Source: Deltaproteobacteria bacterium (lineage in GTDB: Bacteria > Desulfobacterota > Desulfomonilia > Desulfomonilales > Desulfomonilaceae). From it: DNA of 45,751 nucleotides. The stretch spans positions 1 to 45,751 of the forward strand of contig JAMCYH010000009.1 of the NCBI GenBank assembly GCA_023474025.1. The letters are read 5' to 3'. Made by a program: the position numbers and the translations under genes. The stretch's first letter is position 1. Every line of letters starts with the position of its first letter. The notes under the pieces are model-generated. The model worked only from the letters and a program-made list of their open reading frames with translations. It did no database searches and was not told where the DNA came from. Below, piece by piece: positions 15,228-22,957 of this stretch.

Positions 15228-17402
15228 ATGAGACAGATTCTCCAAAACCTGGGTGACGGTCGCGCAGAGCTGACAGAAGTTCCTGCTCCAAAAGTCAGAG
15301 CCGGTCATGTGCTAATCAGGACTGTGATGAGCCTCGTTTCGTCAGGAACCGAGCGAAGTGTTGTAGAGTTGGGTCAAGCCAGCCTGTTGCAAAAAGCCAG
15401 AAGGCAACCCGAAAAAGTCTTCCAGGTTTTGGGAAAAATTAAAAACGAAGGACTGCTCGAAACAATTGAAGCGGTCCGTGAAAAGCTCAATCATCCTATA
15501 ATAATGGGATACAGCAATGCCGGCATAGTAATTGAAAAAGGTATAGGGGTTGAGTCGTTCAATGTTGGGGATCGGGTCATTTCAAATGGTCCTCATGCCG
15601 ATCTAGTGCTGGTTCCGAAAAATTTGTGCGCCAAAATCCCTGAAGCAGTTTCAAACGAGCAGGCTGTCTTTACTGTGCTGGCGGCAATTGGTCTTCAGGG
15701 CATCCGTCTTGCAAATCCTACCTTAGGCGAAAATTTCGTGGTAACCGGACTAGGTTTAATTGGCCTTGCCGCAGCTCAAATTCTGATCGCTAACGGTTGC
15801 AGGGTTCTTGGAGTTGACCTGGACGCAAATAAAGTCGCAACGGCCCGAAGCCTCGGCATTCCAACTGTAAGCCTATCCGATGGAGAAGACCTAATAAGGG
15901 CGGCAAACACATTTTCAAACGGCTTTGGTGTAGACGGAGTCATCATTACCGCGGCTACAGAGAGTCACGAGCCGATAAAACAGGCTGCAAAAATATGTCG
16001 TAAACGTGGTCGGATAATATTGGTTGGAGTAACAGGTCTCAATCTTGATCGATCACTATTTTACGAGAAAGAACTTAGCTTTCAGGTTTCCTGTTCATAT
16101 GGACCAGGCCGGTATGATCCTGAATATGAAGATCGCGGCCATGATTATCCCTTCGGTTTTGTTAGATGGACCGAACAACGCAATTTTGAGGCCGCTTTGG
16201 CGCTTTTGGCCACGCAAAAACTTAACGTGAATCCTCTGATTTCCCATAGATTCAAATTTGAAGACGCTGTTGGGGCTTATGAGCTTTTAGCCAGCCCAGA
16301 GCCATCATTAGGGATACTTTTGACGTATGATCATGACGGAATCTTGCAAAGCGACCTCATCAGCCAAACCATCAAATTACCGAAAACAGCAGCCAAAGTC
16401 CCAGTTGTTAAAACGGGCCAGAAAGTTGGACAAATTGAGCCAGTCATTGGAGTTATAGGCGCAGGAAACTATGGATTGCGCACTTTTATTCCTGCTTTGA
16501 AATCGATTGGAGCGATGTTGAAGACTATTTCAACTTCTACAGCGGTGAGTGGAGCTTACGCCGGTAAGAAATTTGGCTTCAGCTTCGCTACCACAGATAC
16601 CTCTGGTCTTTTCAAAGATCCTGAAATCAACACCATTTTTGTTCTGACGCGGCACAACACCCATTCAAAATTAGTTTGCGAAGCCCTAAAAAATGGCAAG
16701 AGCGTTTACGTGGAGAAACCCCTTGCCATATTTCCTGATGAAGTGAAAATGGTTGAGGAAGCTTACAATGCGTCGCGGAATCATGACTTTTCCCCGATTG
16801 TCATGATAGGATTTAACAGGAGATTTTCTCCTCACCTCCTGAAAATCAAAGATCTTCTGAAAGGAGTCAAGGCCCCTTTGTCGATAATAATTACAGTGAA
16901 CGCCGGTGAAGTTCCTTCAGGTGACTGGACACAAGATCCGACGTTAGGGGGAGGCCGTATAATTGGGGAAGGATGCCACTTTGTAGATCTGTTATATTAT
17001 CTGACTGAGTCTCAGCCGGTTTCTGTATGTTCGACAAAAATTGGGGATGCCCCCGGGACTTTTGTCACTGATGACAAAATGAGTTTCACGATCAAATTTA
17101 AAAATGGGTCATTTGGAACGGTCCATTACCTGGCCAACGGCTCTAAGTCCTTTCCAAAAGAGAGAATTGAAATATTTTGTGAAGGACGAATTCTGCAACT
17201 GGACAATTTTCAAACCTTGAGAGGGTTCGATTGGCCGGGTTTCAGTAAAATGTCTCTGTGGAAACAAGACAAGGGACATAAGGAAGCCATCACAAGGTTC
17301 TTGAATTCTGTCAGGAAGTGTGAAGCGTCCCCGATTCCTTTTGAAGAAATCATTGATATCACCAACACGACTTTCGACATTGTAAGAGCTGCCTCCGAGT
17401 AA
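15228..17402 (+). CDS. Fused MDR-type dehydrogenase and Gfo/Idh/MocA oxidoreductase
   Basis: A 724-residue two-domain protein. Residues 1-370 form a medium-chain dehydrogenase/zinc-type alcohol dehydrogenase-like domain (GHVLIRTVMSLVSSGTERSVVELG, NGPHADLV, then the NAD-binding GLGLIGLAAAQIL). Catalytic zinc ligands are not conserved. Residues about 415-724 form a Gfo/Idh/MocA NAD(P)-dependent domain with VIGAGNYGLRTFIPAL, the VEKPLAI motif and GEGCHFVDLLYYL, whose His is the usual proton-transfer residue. The same fusion occurs in sugar and surface-polysaccharide clusters of other bacteria. The frame is open upstream to a TTG at 15156, but MRQILQNLGDGRAEL at 15228 is the usual N-terminus. No glycosyltransferase neighbours, so the substrate cannot be read from context. 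Confidence 0.88.
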   Translation: MRQILQNLGDGRAELTEVPAPKVRAGHVLIRTVMSLVSSGTERSVVELGQASLLQKARRQPEKVFQVLGKIKNEGLLETIEAVREKLNHPIIMGYSNAGIVIEKGIGVESFNVGDRVISNGPHADLVLVPKNLCAKIPEAVSNEQAVFTVLAAIGLQGIRLANPTLGENFVVTGLGLIGLAAAQILIANGCRVLGVDLDANKVATARSLGIPTVSLSDGEDLIRAANTFSNGFGVDGVIITAATESHEPIKQAAKICRKRGRIILVGVTGLNLDRSLFYEKELSFQVSCSYGPGRYDPEYEDRGHDYPFGFVRWTEQRNFEAALALLATQKLNVNPLISHRFKFEDAVGAYELLASPEPSLGILLTYDHDGILQSDLISQTIKLPKTAAKVPVVKTGQKVGQIEPVIGVIGAGNYGLRTFIPALKSIGAMLKTISTSTAVSGAYAGKKFGFSFATTDTSGLFKDPEINTIFVLTRHNTHSKLVCEALKNGKSVYVEKPLAIFPDEVKMVEEAYNASRNHDFSPIVMIGFNRRFSPHLLKIKDLLKGVKAPLSIIITVNAGEVPSGDWTQDPTLGGGRIIGEGCHFVDLLYYLTESQPVSVCSTKIGDAPGTFVTDDKMSFTIKFKNGSFGTVHYLANGSKSFPKERIEIFCEGRILQLDNFQTLRGFDWPGFSKMSLWKQDKGHKEAITRFLNSVRKCEASPIPFEEIIDITNTTFDIVRAASE

Positions 17403-17587
17403 TCGGTCTGGTCTGTCTGAGATTAAAGAGTGAACTATTAGTTAAAATTGCCAAATTTACTGAATTGACGTTTACAGTGAAAATAACGACGGCTTCTTCA
17501 AACCTTTCGGTGATGAAGTCGACAGTCATCAAATTAAGGATTCAGACGCTCGGGGCTGAAAATAGTCCACCGGATTGGTAATCAAAA

Positions 17588-20257
17588 ATGGCAAGAGTTT
17601 ATGATTATGATCTCATCGTCATAGGCGCGGGAATCGCCGGTTTCGTTTCGGCAGTAACCGCCAACGGCATCGGAAAGCGGGTCGCAGTAGCTGAAAAGCG
17701 TAAGGTAGGCGGGAATTGCACCAACTACACTTGTATTCCCAGCAAAGCGCTTATCAGACTCAGCCATTTAAACCGTGAAATGGATCATTTTAATCATCTC
17801 GGTTTATGGTCTGGTGCGGTTCCCCCAATTAATGGTCCAAATGTCATGGATCATATCAGGTCCGTGGTCCAACAGGCCTATGAAAAGGACCTTCCGGAAA
17901 CTTTTGAGCGCATCGGCATCAAAGTAATGTCAGGGGTTGCATCCTTCGTTGACACCCATTGTGTGAGAATCGATGGGAGGGTTTTTTCATCTGAAAAATT
18001 CATAATAGCCTCAGGAACTCAGCCCTTAATCCCCCCTATAAGCGGTCTTCAGGATATCGAGTTTTTAACAAACGAAAACCTTTACGAACTTCATGATTTG
18101 CCCAAGTCAATTGTCATACTTGGAGGAGGCGTAGATGGCCTGGAATACGCTTCCGCTTTTGGTCGGCTTGGTGTAGAAACCACTATCGTCGAAATGGGGA
18201 CCAGGCTGCTTCCCATGGCCGAGCGAGAGTTGATAAACGTTCTTACCAGGACACTGGAAGCTGACGGGATACGTATATTAAGTGGCGCAAAGGCAGTTAG
18301 CCTGAGCAACCGGCAGGACGGCATTAAACTTGTGTTCGAGCAGGGCGCCGGAAATCTTGGGGAAATCGAGGCTGCCAGGGTATTGGTAGCGATCGGCCGA
18401 AAACCTGATCTGGCTGATCTGATGCTCGAAAAGGCCGGTGTGAATTACTCCCCCAAGGGAATAATCACCAACAACAAACTTCAGACTTCGAACCCGAGGA
18501 TCTACGCGTGCGGTGACATAGTTGGACCTTACCAATTGGCATCCATGGCTGAATATCAGGGGATTATTGCGGCTACCAACGCTTTCTCGCCTTTTAAACA
18601 AAAAGTCGATTATCGGAACAATGTCTACGTCATATTCACTGAACCTCCAATAGCCTTTATAGGCCTTACCGAAGAACAGGCTCTGAAGAAATACGGTGTC
18701 GATCTCAAAGTATATCGTTTCAATTACTCGAACATGCGGCGGGCCTTGATAGACGGTCATCCAACAGGTCTGGCCAAGGTCCTCTGTGACCGTAGAGGAC
18801 GTATAGTGGGGGCCCATATAATTGGCGAATCCGCAGCCGAAGTAATACATGAAATTCAGATAATCAAGTCACTAAACACGCCTTTACATAAACTGCACTC
18901 TGTTACCCACGCATACCCGACATATGCTCAGGCGCTTGTCGGGAGGGCAGCGCAGTTATGTTACCTGGACAAAATGAGTAAATCCTGGTTTGTCAGTATC
19001 GGCCTGAAATTACTTCCAGGCTTCTCCAACCGGCTCAATCTTGCCAGAGATCGTTTAGCGGAAAAGGAACTTGCGCCTGTCAGCCCCAAAACCACAACAC
19101 TTGACAAGGTAACTCAATCAGGGTCCCAAACAGTAACGGAGTCGCTCTCAAAAGCCATAAGACACGGTCACATGGCTTGCGTGGCTGTCCTGCCAGAAGC
19201 TCTCATAGATTATAGTGAAGAAGCTCTTATGCTTGCTTGCGCGGGCACTGGATCGACAGAATCTCAATTAAGGGCGCTAGACTTCTCCAATGTCCAGACC
19301 ATTAATGGATTGGGGGCCTCAATGCTTGCAAAACTAAGCGCCAAGGCCAAAAGTGAAGGGAAAAGACTTACTGCTTTCGGACTGGATTCGGGGCTACGTG
19401 ACATTTTTGAGGTTACGCAACTTGACCAGGCTATTGAAATCTGCCCAAATCAGAAAGCAGCGTTAATAGCTGCCGGATTTAACGCAATACAGCAAAATCA
19501 TGATGACGATCAGAAAGTCTGCCGACCAAAAGTAGATACCAGATATTGGGCTACGGCTGTGAGCAGTTTAACTGTTCCTCCTATGCCCAGAGAACCAAGA
19601 AATCTTAATGTTGATGGGCTTCGCATAACAAGTCCTGTGAATGGATTCGGTCAGTTGTGGCAAAAGATTTACCGATTGTACATCAACGACCCAAAGATAA
19701 CTCCTGAGTACACGATCGAAGTCCTTAAACAAAATTTTCCCCAGCTCCAGCCGTCCTTCAATCGTTTCTATCCCTCACCCGCAGGTATCAAGCCCGGCGA
19801 AATAGTGCTAATAGATTCCATGACCCCAGGTGGTCCGGTTTCAACCGGTGTCATGATCCTGTACGCTGATGAACGTTCTTTTACTTTTTGCACTCCACAG
19901 GGCCATCCTGAAGCCGGTTGGGTGAGTTTTAGCGCTTCTAAATCAGATGGGGAGACCATTGTGCAAATCTATGGCCTTACCAGATCCAACGACCCTATTT
20001 TTGAAGCGGCGTTTCATCTTGTTGGCTCCAAAATCCAAATCCAAATATGGATGCATGTTCTTAAATCTCTCGCGGCCTATCTGGGCGTTCCTCCTGAAAT
20101 TACAACTGAGTCCAAATGTCTGGACACAAGAATGCAATGGGCACGTATTGGTAATATCCGGCACAACTCCCAAATAAGAACATTGATAAAGGAACCTTTG
20201 CGGTGGTTCCGTTTAGCGCAGGAATTCCTGAACCGCGACAGTCAGAATGAAGCGTGA
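17588..20257 (+). CDS. Flavin disulfide oxidoreductase-STAS-DUF1990 fusion protein
   Basis: An 889-residue protein with three parts. Residues 1-460 are a pyridine nucleotide-disulfide oxidoreductase of the Lpd/MerA type: FAD motif VIGAGIAG, redox cysteines C44 and C49 in GGNCTNYTC, NAD motif ILGGGVDGLEYA, and YACGDIVG. The usual catalytic HxHPTxxE is HAYPTYAQ, so the His base is Tyr. Residues about 515-625 are a STAS-like domain (LDFSNVQTINGLGASML, then FGLDSGLRDIFEVTQLDQAIEI). Residues about 655-840 match DUF1990, a domain of SRPBCC-like shape (GHPEAGWVSFSA, LTRSNDPIFE, and WMHVLKSLAAYLGV). I know of no protein with this order. It overlaps the next gene by 11 bp. No convincing ribosome-binding site precedes the ATG. 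Function unknown; cytoplasmic. Confidence 0.85.
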   Translation: MARVYDYDLIVIGAGIAGFVSAVTANGIGKRVAVAEKRKVGGNCTNYTCIPSKALIRLSHLNREMDHFNHLGLWSGAVPPINGPNVMDHIRSVVQQAYEKDLPETFERIGIKVMSGVASFVDTHCVRIDGRVFSSEKFIIASGTQPLIPPISGLQDIEFLTNENLYELHDLPKSIVILGGGVDGLEYASAFGRLGVETTIVEMGTRLLPMAERELINVLTRTLEADGIRILSGAKAVSLSNRQDGIKLVFEQGAGNLGEIEAARVLVAIGRKPDLADLMLEKAGVNYSPKGIITNNKLQTSNPRIYACGDIVGPYQLASMAEYQGIIAATNAFSPFKQKVDYRNNVYVIFTEPPIAFIGLTEEQALKKYGVDLKVYRFNYSNMRRALIDGHPTGLAKVLCDRRGRIVGAHIIGESAAEVIHEIQIIKSLNTPLHKLHSVTHAYPTYAQALVGRAAQLCYLDKMSKSWFVSIGLKLLPGFSNRLNLARDRLAEKELAPVSPKTTTLDKVTQSGSQTVTESLSKAIRHGHMACVAVLPEALIDYSEEALMLACAGTGSTESQLRALDFSNVQTINGLGASMLAKLSAKAKSEGKRLTAFGLDSGLRDIFEVTQLDQAIEICPNQKAALIAAGFNAIQQNHDDDQKVCRPKVDTRYWATAVSSLTVPPMPREPRNLNVDGLRITSPVNGFGQLWQKIYRLYINDPKITPEYTIEVLKQNFPQLQPSFNRFYPSPAGIKPGEIVLIDSMTPGGPVSTGVMILYADERSFTFCTPQGHPEAGWVSFSASKSDGETIVQIYGLTRSNDPIFEAAFHLVGSKIQIQIWMHVLKSLAAYLGVPPEITTESKCLDTRMQWARIGNIRHNSQIRTLIKEPLRWFRLAQEFLNRDSQNEA

Positions 20258-21674
20258 GGCGGAATTTTACGCCATAGTAGTAGGGTCAGGACCAAATGGC
20301 CTAGCGGCCGCAATAACCCTCGCCAGACAAAAACGACCGGTACTGTTGGTGGAGGCAAATCAGACCATAGGCGGTGGAACGCGCACCTGCGAGTTAACTC
20401 TTCCAGGTTTCAAGCACGATGTGTGTTCAGCGATTCATCCTCTAGCTTTGGCGTCACCTTTTTTCCGATCAATCGATCTTTCTCGCTACGGGCTCGAGTG
20501 GAAATATTCTCCTGTACCATTAGCTCATCCAATGGATGAAGAAGAAGCGATTCTACTCGATCGATCTGTTGAACATACAGCAGAAAACCTTGGTCCAGAC
20601 GCAGAAGCCTATCGAAAGACTATAGGTTATTGTATTCATAATTGGGACAGTCTGGTTAAAGAATTGTTAAAACCTTTGAGTTTGCCCCAGCGCCCTTTGA
20701 CCCTTATGAGATTCGGACTCTTGGCTATGCGTTCAGCGACCAATCTTGCTCGACATTTATTCAGGGGTAAAAGGGCCAGAGCCCTATTTGGAGGCAATGC
20801 GGCACATTCCATTCTTTCTTTGGATCATTGGTCCAGCGCTGCCTTTGGGCTGATGCTTCCTTCGCTGGGACACGCCGTAGGCTGGCCAATAGCCAAAGGA
20901 GGGTCTCAGAAGATTGCAGATGCGCTTGGATCTTATTTTGAATCATTGGGTGGAACTATCAGGGTGGGAACAAATATAACCTCAATTGATGATCTTCCCA
21001 AGGCCAAAGCAGTTCTCTTTGATGTAACCCCTAGACGCCTGGCGAGGATAGCAGGGCACAAATTCCCGGATTGCTATCGAAAAAGACTTGAGAAACATAA
21101 TTATGGACCTGGTGTATTTAAGGTGGATTGGGCATTAAGCGCGCCGGCGCCATGGTTGGATCCGGCCTGTCTAAAAGCGGCGACGCTACATATCGGTGGT
21201 ACATTGGAGGAAATCGCTACTGCTGAAAAAGAAGTTTGGCAAGGTATAGCCCCTGAAAAACCTTTTGTGTTTTTTGCTCAACCCAGCCTTTTTGATGATT
21301 CAAGAGCTCCAGAGGGTATGCATACCGCATGGGGTTACTGTCATGTTCCAAATGCCTGTGAAATTGACATGACCGATCGCGTCGAAGCGCAAATTGAGCG
21401 TTTTGCTCCAGGATTCCGGGACAAAATTATCGCCAGGCATGTAATGTTTCCAAGTGATATGGAGGCATACAACCCCAATTACATCGGCGGAGACATAATT
21501 GGAGGATCGCAAGGTTTTGCGAATCTTTTTATTCGGCCATTGGGTAGATGGCGCGCCTACACTACCGCAGCAAAAGGTATCTACATTTGCTCGTCATCCA
21601 TGCCACCCGGGGGGGGCGTGCACGGTATGTGCGGGCATCTTGCCGCGAAGCGTGTTCTGTGGGATATATTTTGA
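20247..21674 (+). CDS. Phytoene desaturase-like NAD(P)/FAD-dependent oxidoreductase
   Basis: A 475-residue flavoprotein. The N-terminus VVGSGPNGLAAAITLARQKRPVLLVEANQTIGGGTRT is the dinucleotide-binding motif of the CrtI/PYROXD2-like amine oxidase superfamily, and the C-terminal PPGGGVHGMCGHLAAKRVL is the second FAD contact typical of that group. The mid-region (SLGHAVGWPIAKGGSQKIADALGSYFESLGGTIRVGTNI) also fits. It might desaturate or isomerise an isoprenoid or fatty substrate; PYROXD2-like proteins have few defined reactions, so the substrate is unassigned. It begins inside the last codons of the preceding fusion gene (11-bp overlap), strongly suggesting translational coupling. A tspO remnant follows immediately. 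Confidence 0.88.
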   Translation: MKREAEFYAIVVGSGPNGLAAAITLARQKRPVLLVEANQTIGGGTRTCELTLPGFKHDVCSAIHPLALASPFFRSIDLSRYGLEWKYSPVPLAHPMDEEEAILLDRSVEHTAENLGPDAEAYRKTIGYCIHNWDSLVKELLKPLSLPQRPLTLMRFGLLAMRSATNLARHLFRGKRARALFGGNAAHSILSLDHWSSAAFGLMLPSLGHAVGWPIAKGGSQKIADALGSYFESLGGTIRVGTNITSIDDLPKAKAVLFDVTPRRLARIAGHKFPDCYRKRLEKHNYGPGVFKVDWALSAPAPWLDPACLKAATLHIGGTLEEIATAEKEVWQGIAPEKPFVFFAQPSLFDDSRAPEGMHTAWGYCHVPNACEIDMTDRVEAQIERFAPGFRDKIIARHVMFPSDMEAYNPNYIGGDIIGGSQGFANLFIRPLGRWRAYTTAAKGIYICSSSMPPGGGVHGMCGHLAAKRVLWDIF

Positions 21675-21680
21675 TCCTTT

Positions 21681-21940
21681 AAAACAAATTGAACAGCGAG
21701 GTCCGCTGGGTGTTTATGCCGTGCAACTTCTTTTGAACCTGGCTTGGCATTCGTTTTCTTTGGTCTACGAAAAGACCAGGTCTTGCCTTGATTGAAGTTG
21801 TCGGATTATGGATAGCTATGCTTGGCGCATTGGTAAGTTTCCGGAAAGTATCACCATTTGCCGGGACATTAATGGTCCCTTACGTGATGTGGCTGAGCTT
21901 TGCCACCGCTCTTAACTTAATGATCTGGCGACTGAACTTA
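21681..21940 (+). pseudogene. tspO: tspO remnant (TspO/MBR family), truncated and frameshifted
   Basis: The segment translates in three frames into consecutive pieces of the C-terminal half of TspO: RGPLGVYAVQLLLNLAW in frame 1 (to about 21750), VFFGLRK in frame 3 (21753-21773), and PGLALIEVVGLWIAMLGAL...MVPYVMWLSFATALNLMIWRLN in frame 2 (21776-21937). This is the order seen in intact TspO, whose second half reads LYAVQL-LNLxW-LFFGLRRPGLALIE-VPYLxWVxFATALN-IWxLN. Two single-base indels occur within about 30 bp. The N-terminal half of the family (first three membrane helices) is not present upstream, where the oxidoreductase gene runs. TspO is a membrane translocator-like protein tied to tetrapyrrole, sterol or carotenoid-related stress. 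A sequencing error could explain the frameshifts but not the lost N-terminus. Confidence 0.8.
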
Positions 21941-21957
21941 TTGCTCATCCGCTTTCA

Positions 21958-22860
21958 TTACAAAAGGTCCCTGAGTGCGTTTTCAATGTTTGTGAATTCA
22001 AACTGAGACCCATTATCTAAAAGCGCTTTGGGTAACGCTCTTTGACCTTCCAGGGTTACTGATCCGAACTCTCCAAGGATCAACCTGATCATGAATGCGG
22101 GGGCTGGCACAAACCATGGCCTTTTCAGGGCTTTCCCAATGGCTCGGGCAAGGTCAACATTCCTGACCGGGTTTGGAGCGACGCAGTTTACAGGCCCTTC
22201 TAAAGTTGATTTTTCTATGACGAACAATATCACTCGACACAAATCCGAAATATGGATCCACGGGAACCATTGTAAACCATTACCTAAGCGCCCTCCGACA
22301 AAATAGCGAAATGGTCGAAGCATTTCATTCAACGCTCCACCGTCTCTTCCCAAGACGATACCAAGCCTGGCAATTACTACTCTAACCCGTTTAAGTTTTG
22401 CTTTTTGGGCCTCAGCCTCCCAATCCTGGGCCAGCCTTGCCAGAAAATCGGAACCTGGAGGAGCGTCTTCGGATAATTCCTCGTCTCTGGTAAATCCGTA
22501 ATACCCGACCCCGGAGGCGTTGATCAACGTAACTCTCTGGCTATTTTGAAGTGGAATAGCGTCTACCACGTTCCGCGTTGTAAGGATCCTGCTATCTCGC
22601 AGCAATATCTTGTGATTTTCATCCCATCGTTTGTTTATTGAAACTCCGGCGAGGTTTATAATCACATCAAAGTTTTCCACTACCTGTTGCCAAAGTCCCG
22701 GTTTTGTCGTATCCGCTGCGATAAAATTTACCTGGCTATGGGAACCAGGCCCCTTTTTGGGACTGCGGGACATTACTGTAACCTCGTGCCCCTTATTGAC
22801 AAGAAGTTTCGTGAGATTAGATCCCACGAATCCACTTCCACCTGGTATCAGAATTTTCAT
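21958..22860 (-). CDS. TIGR01777/YfcH-type NAD-dependent epimerase
   Basis: A 300-residue extended short-chain dehydrogenase-like protein. Nucleotide-binding GGSGFVGSNLTKLL at the N-terminus, then NLAGVSINKRWDENHKILLRDSRI and NASGVGYYGF, where the YYG Tyr sits at the usual site, followed by WEAEAQKA (in place of the catalytic-lysine helix) and RLGIVLGRDGGAL are characteristic of the TIGR01777 family (YfcH; plant SULA homologue). The reaction is not established. The frame is open 9 codons upstream to 22887 but MKILIPGGSGF at 22860 is the normal start. It is convergent with the tspO remnant and divergent from the acyl-CoA synthetase gene. TIGR01777 genes are sometimes neighbours of tspO and DUF1990 genes in other phyla, from general knowledge. 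Confidence 0.9.
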   Translation of the reverse strand: MKILIPGGSGFVGSNLTKLLVNKGHEVTVMSRSPKKGPGSHSQVNFIAADTTKPGLWQQVVENFDVIINLAGVSINKRWDENHKILLRDSRILTTRNVVDAIPLQNSQRVTLINASGVGYYGFTRDEELSEDAPPGSDFLARLAQDWEAEAQKAKLKRVRVVIARLGIVLGRDGGALNEMLRPFRYFVGGRLGNGLQWFPWIHISDLCRVILFVIEKSTLEGPVNCVAPNPVRNVDLARAIGKALKRPWFVPAPAFMIRLILGEFGSVTLEGQRALPKALLDNGSQFEFTNIENALRDLL

Positions 22861-22908
22861 TACTGAACACCCGCATGCTGACTTCATAACAATATTGTAG
22901 ACACAATT

Positions 22909-22929
22909 TAACTATACCCTATATAGTTA
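22909..22929. promoter_or_regulatory. 8-bp inverted repeat between divergent genes, possible operator
   Basis: TAACTATA (22909-22916), a 5-base spacer, and TATAGTTA (22922-22929) form a 21-bp dyad in the 97-bp gap between the TIGR01777 gene and the acyl-CoA synthetase gene. It overlaps where promoters of both would be. The binding protein is unknown. Confidence 0.4.
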
Positions 22930-22957
22930 GCCCGCAAAATAATTATCGCAGGGATGT

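Noticed and set aside
18278-18850. 190-codon minus-strand ORF opposite the fusion flavoprotein
   Set aside because: It overlaps the conserved NAD-binding and dimerisation parts of the flavoprotein and shows no recognisable family.
21499-21698. Upstream part of the frame-1 ORF overlapping the phytoene desaturase-like gene as a TspO N-terminus
   Set aside because: The translated sequence there has no TspO motifs; homology begins only near 21681.
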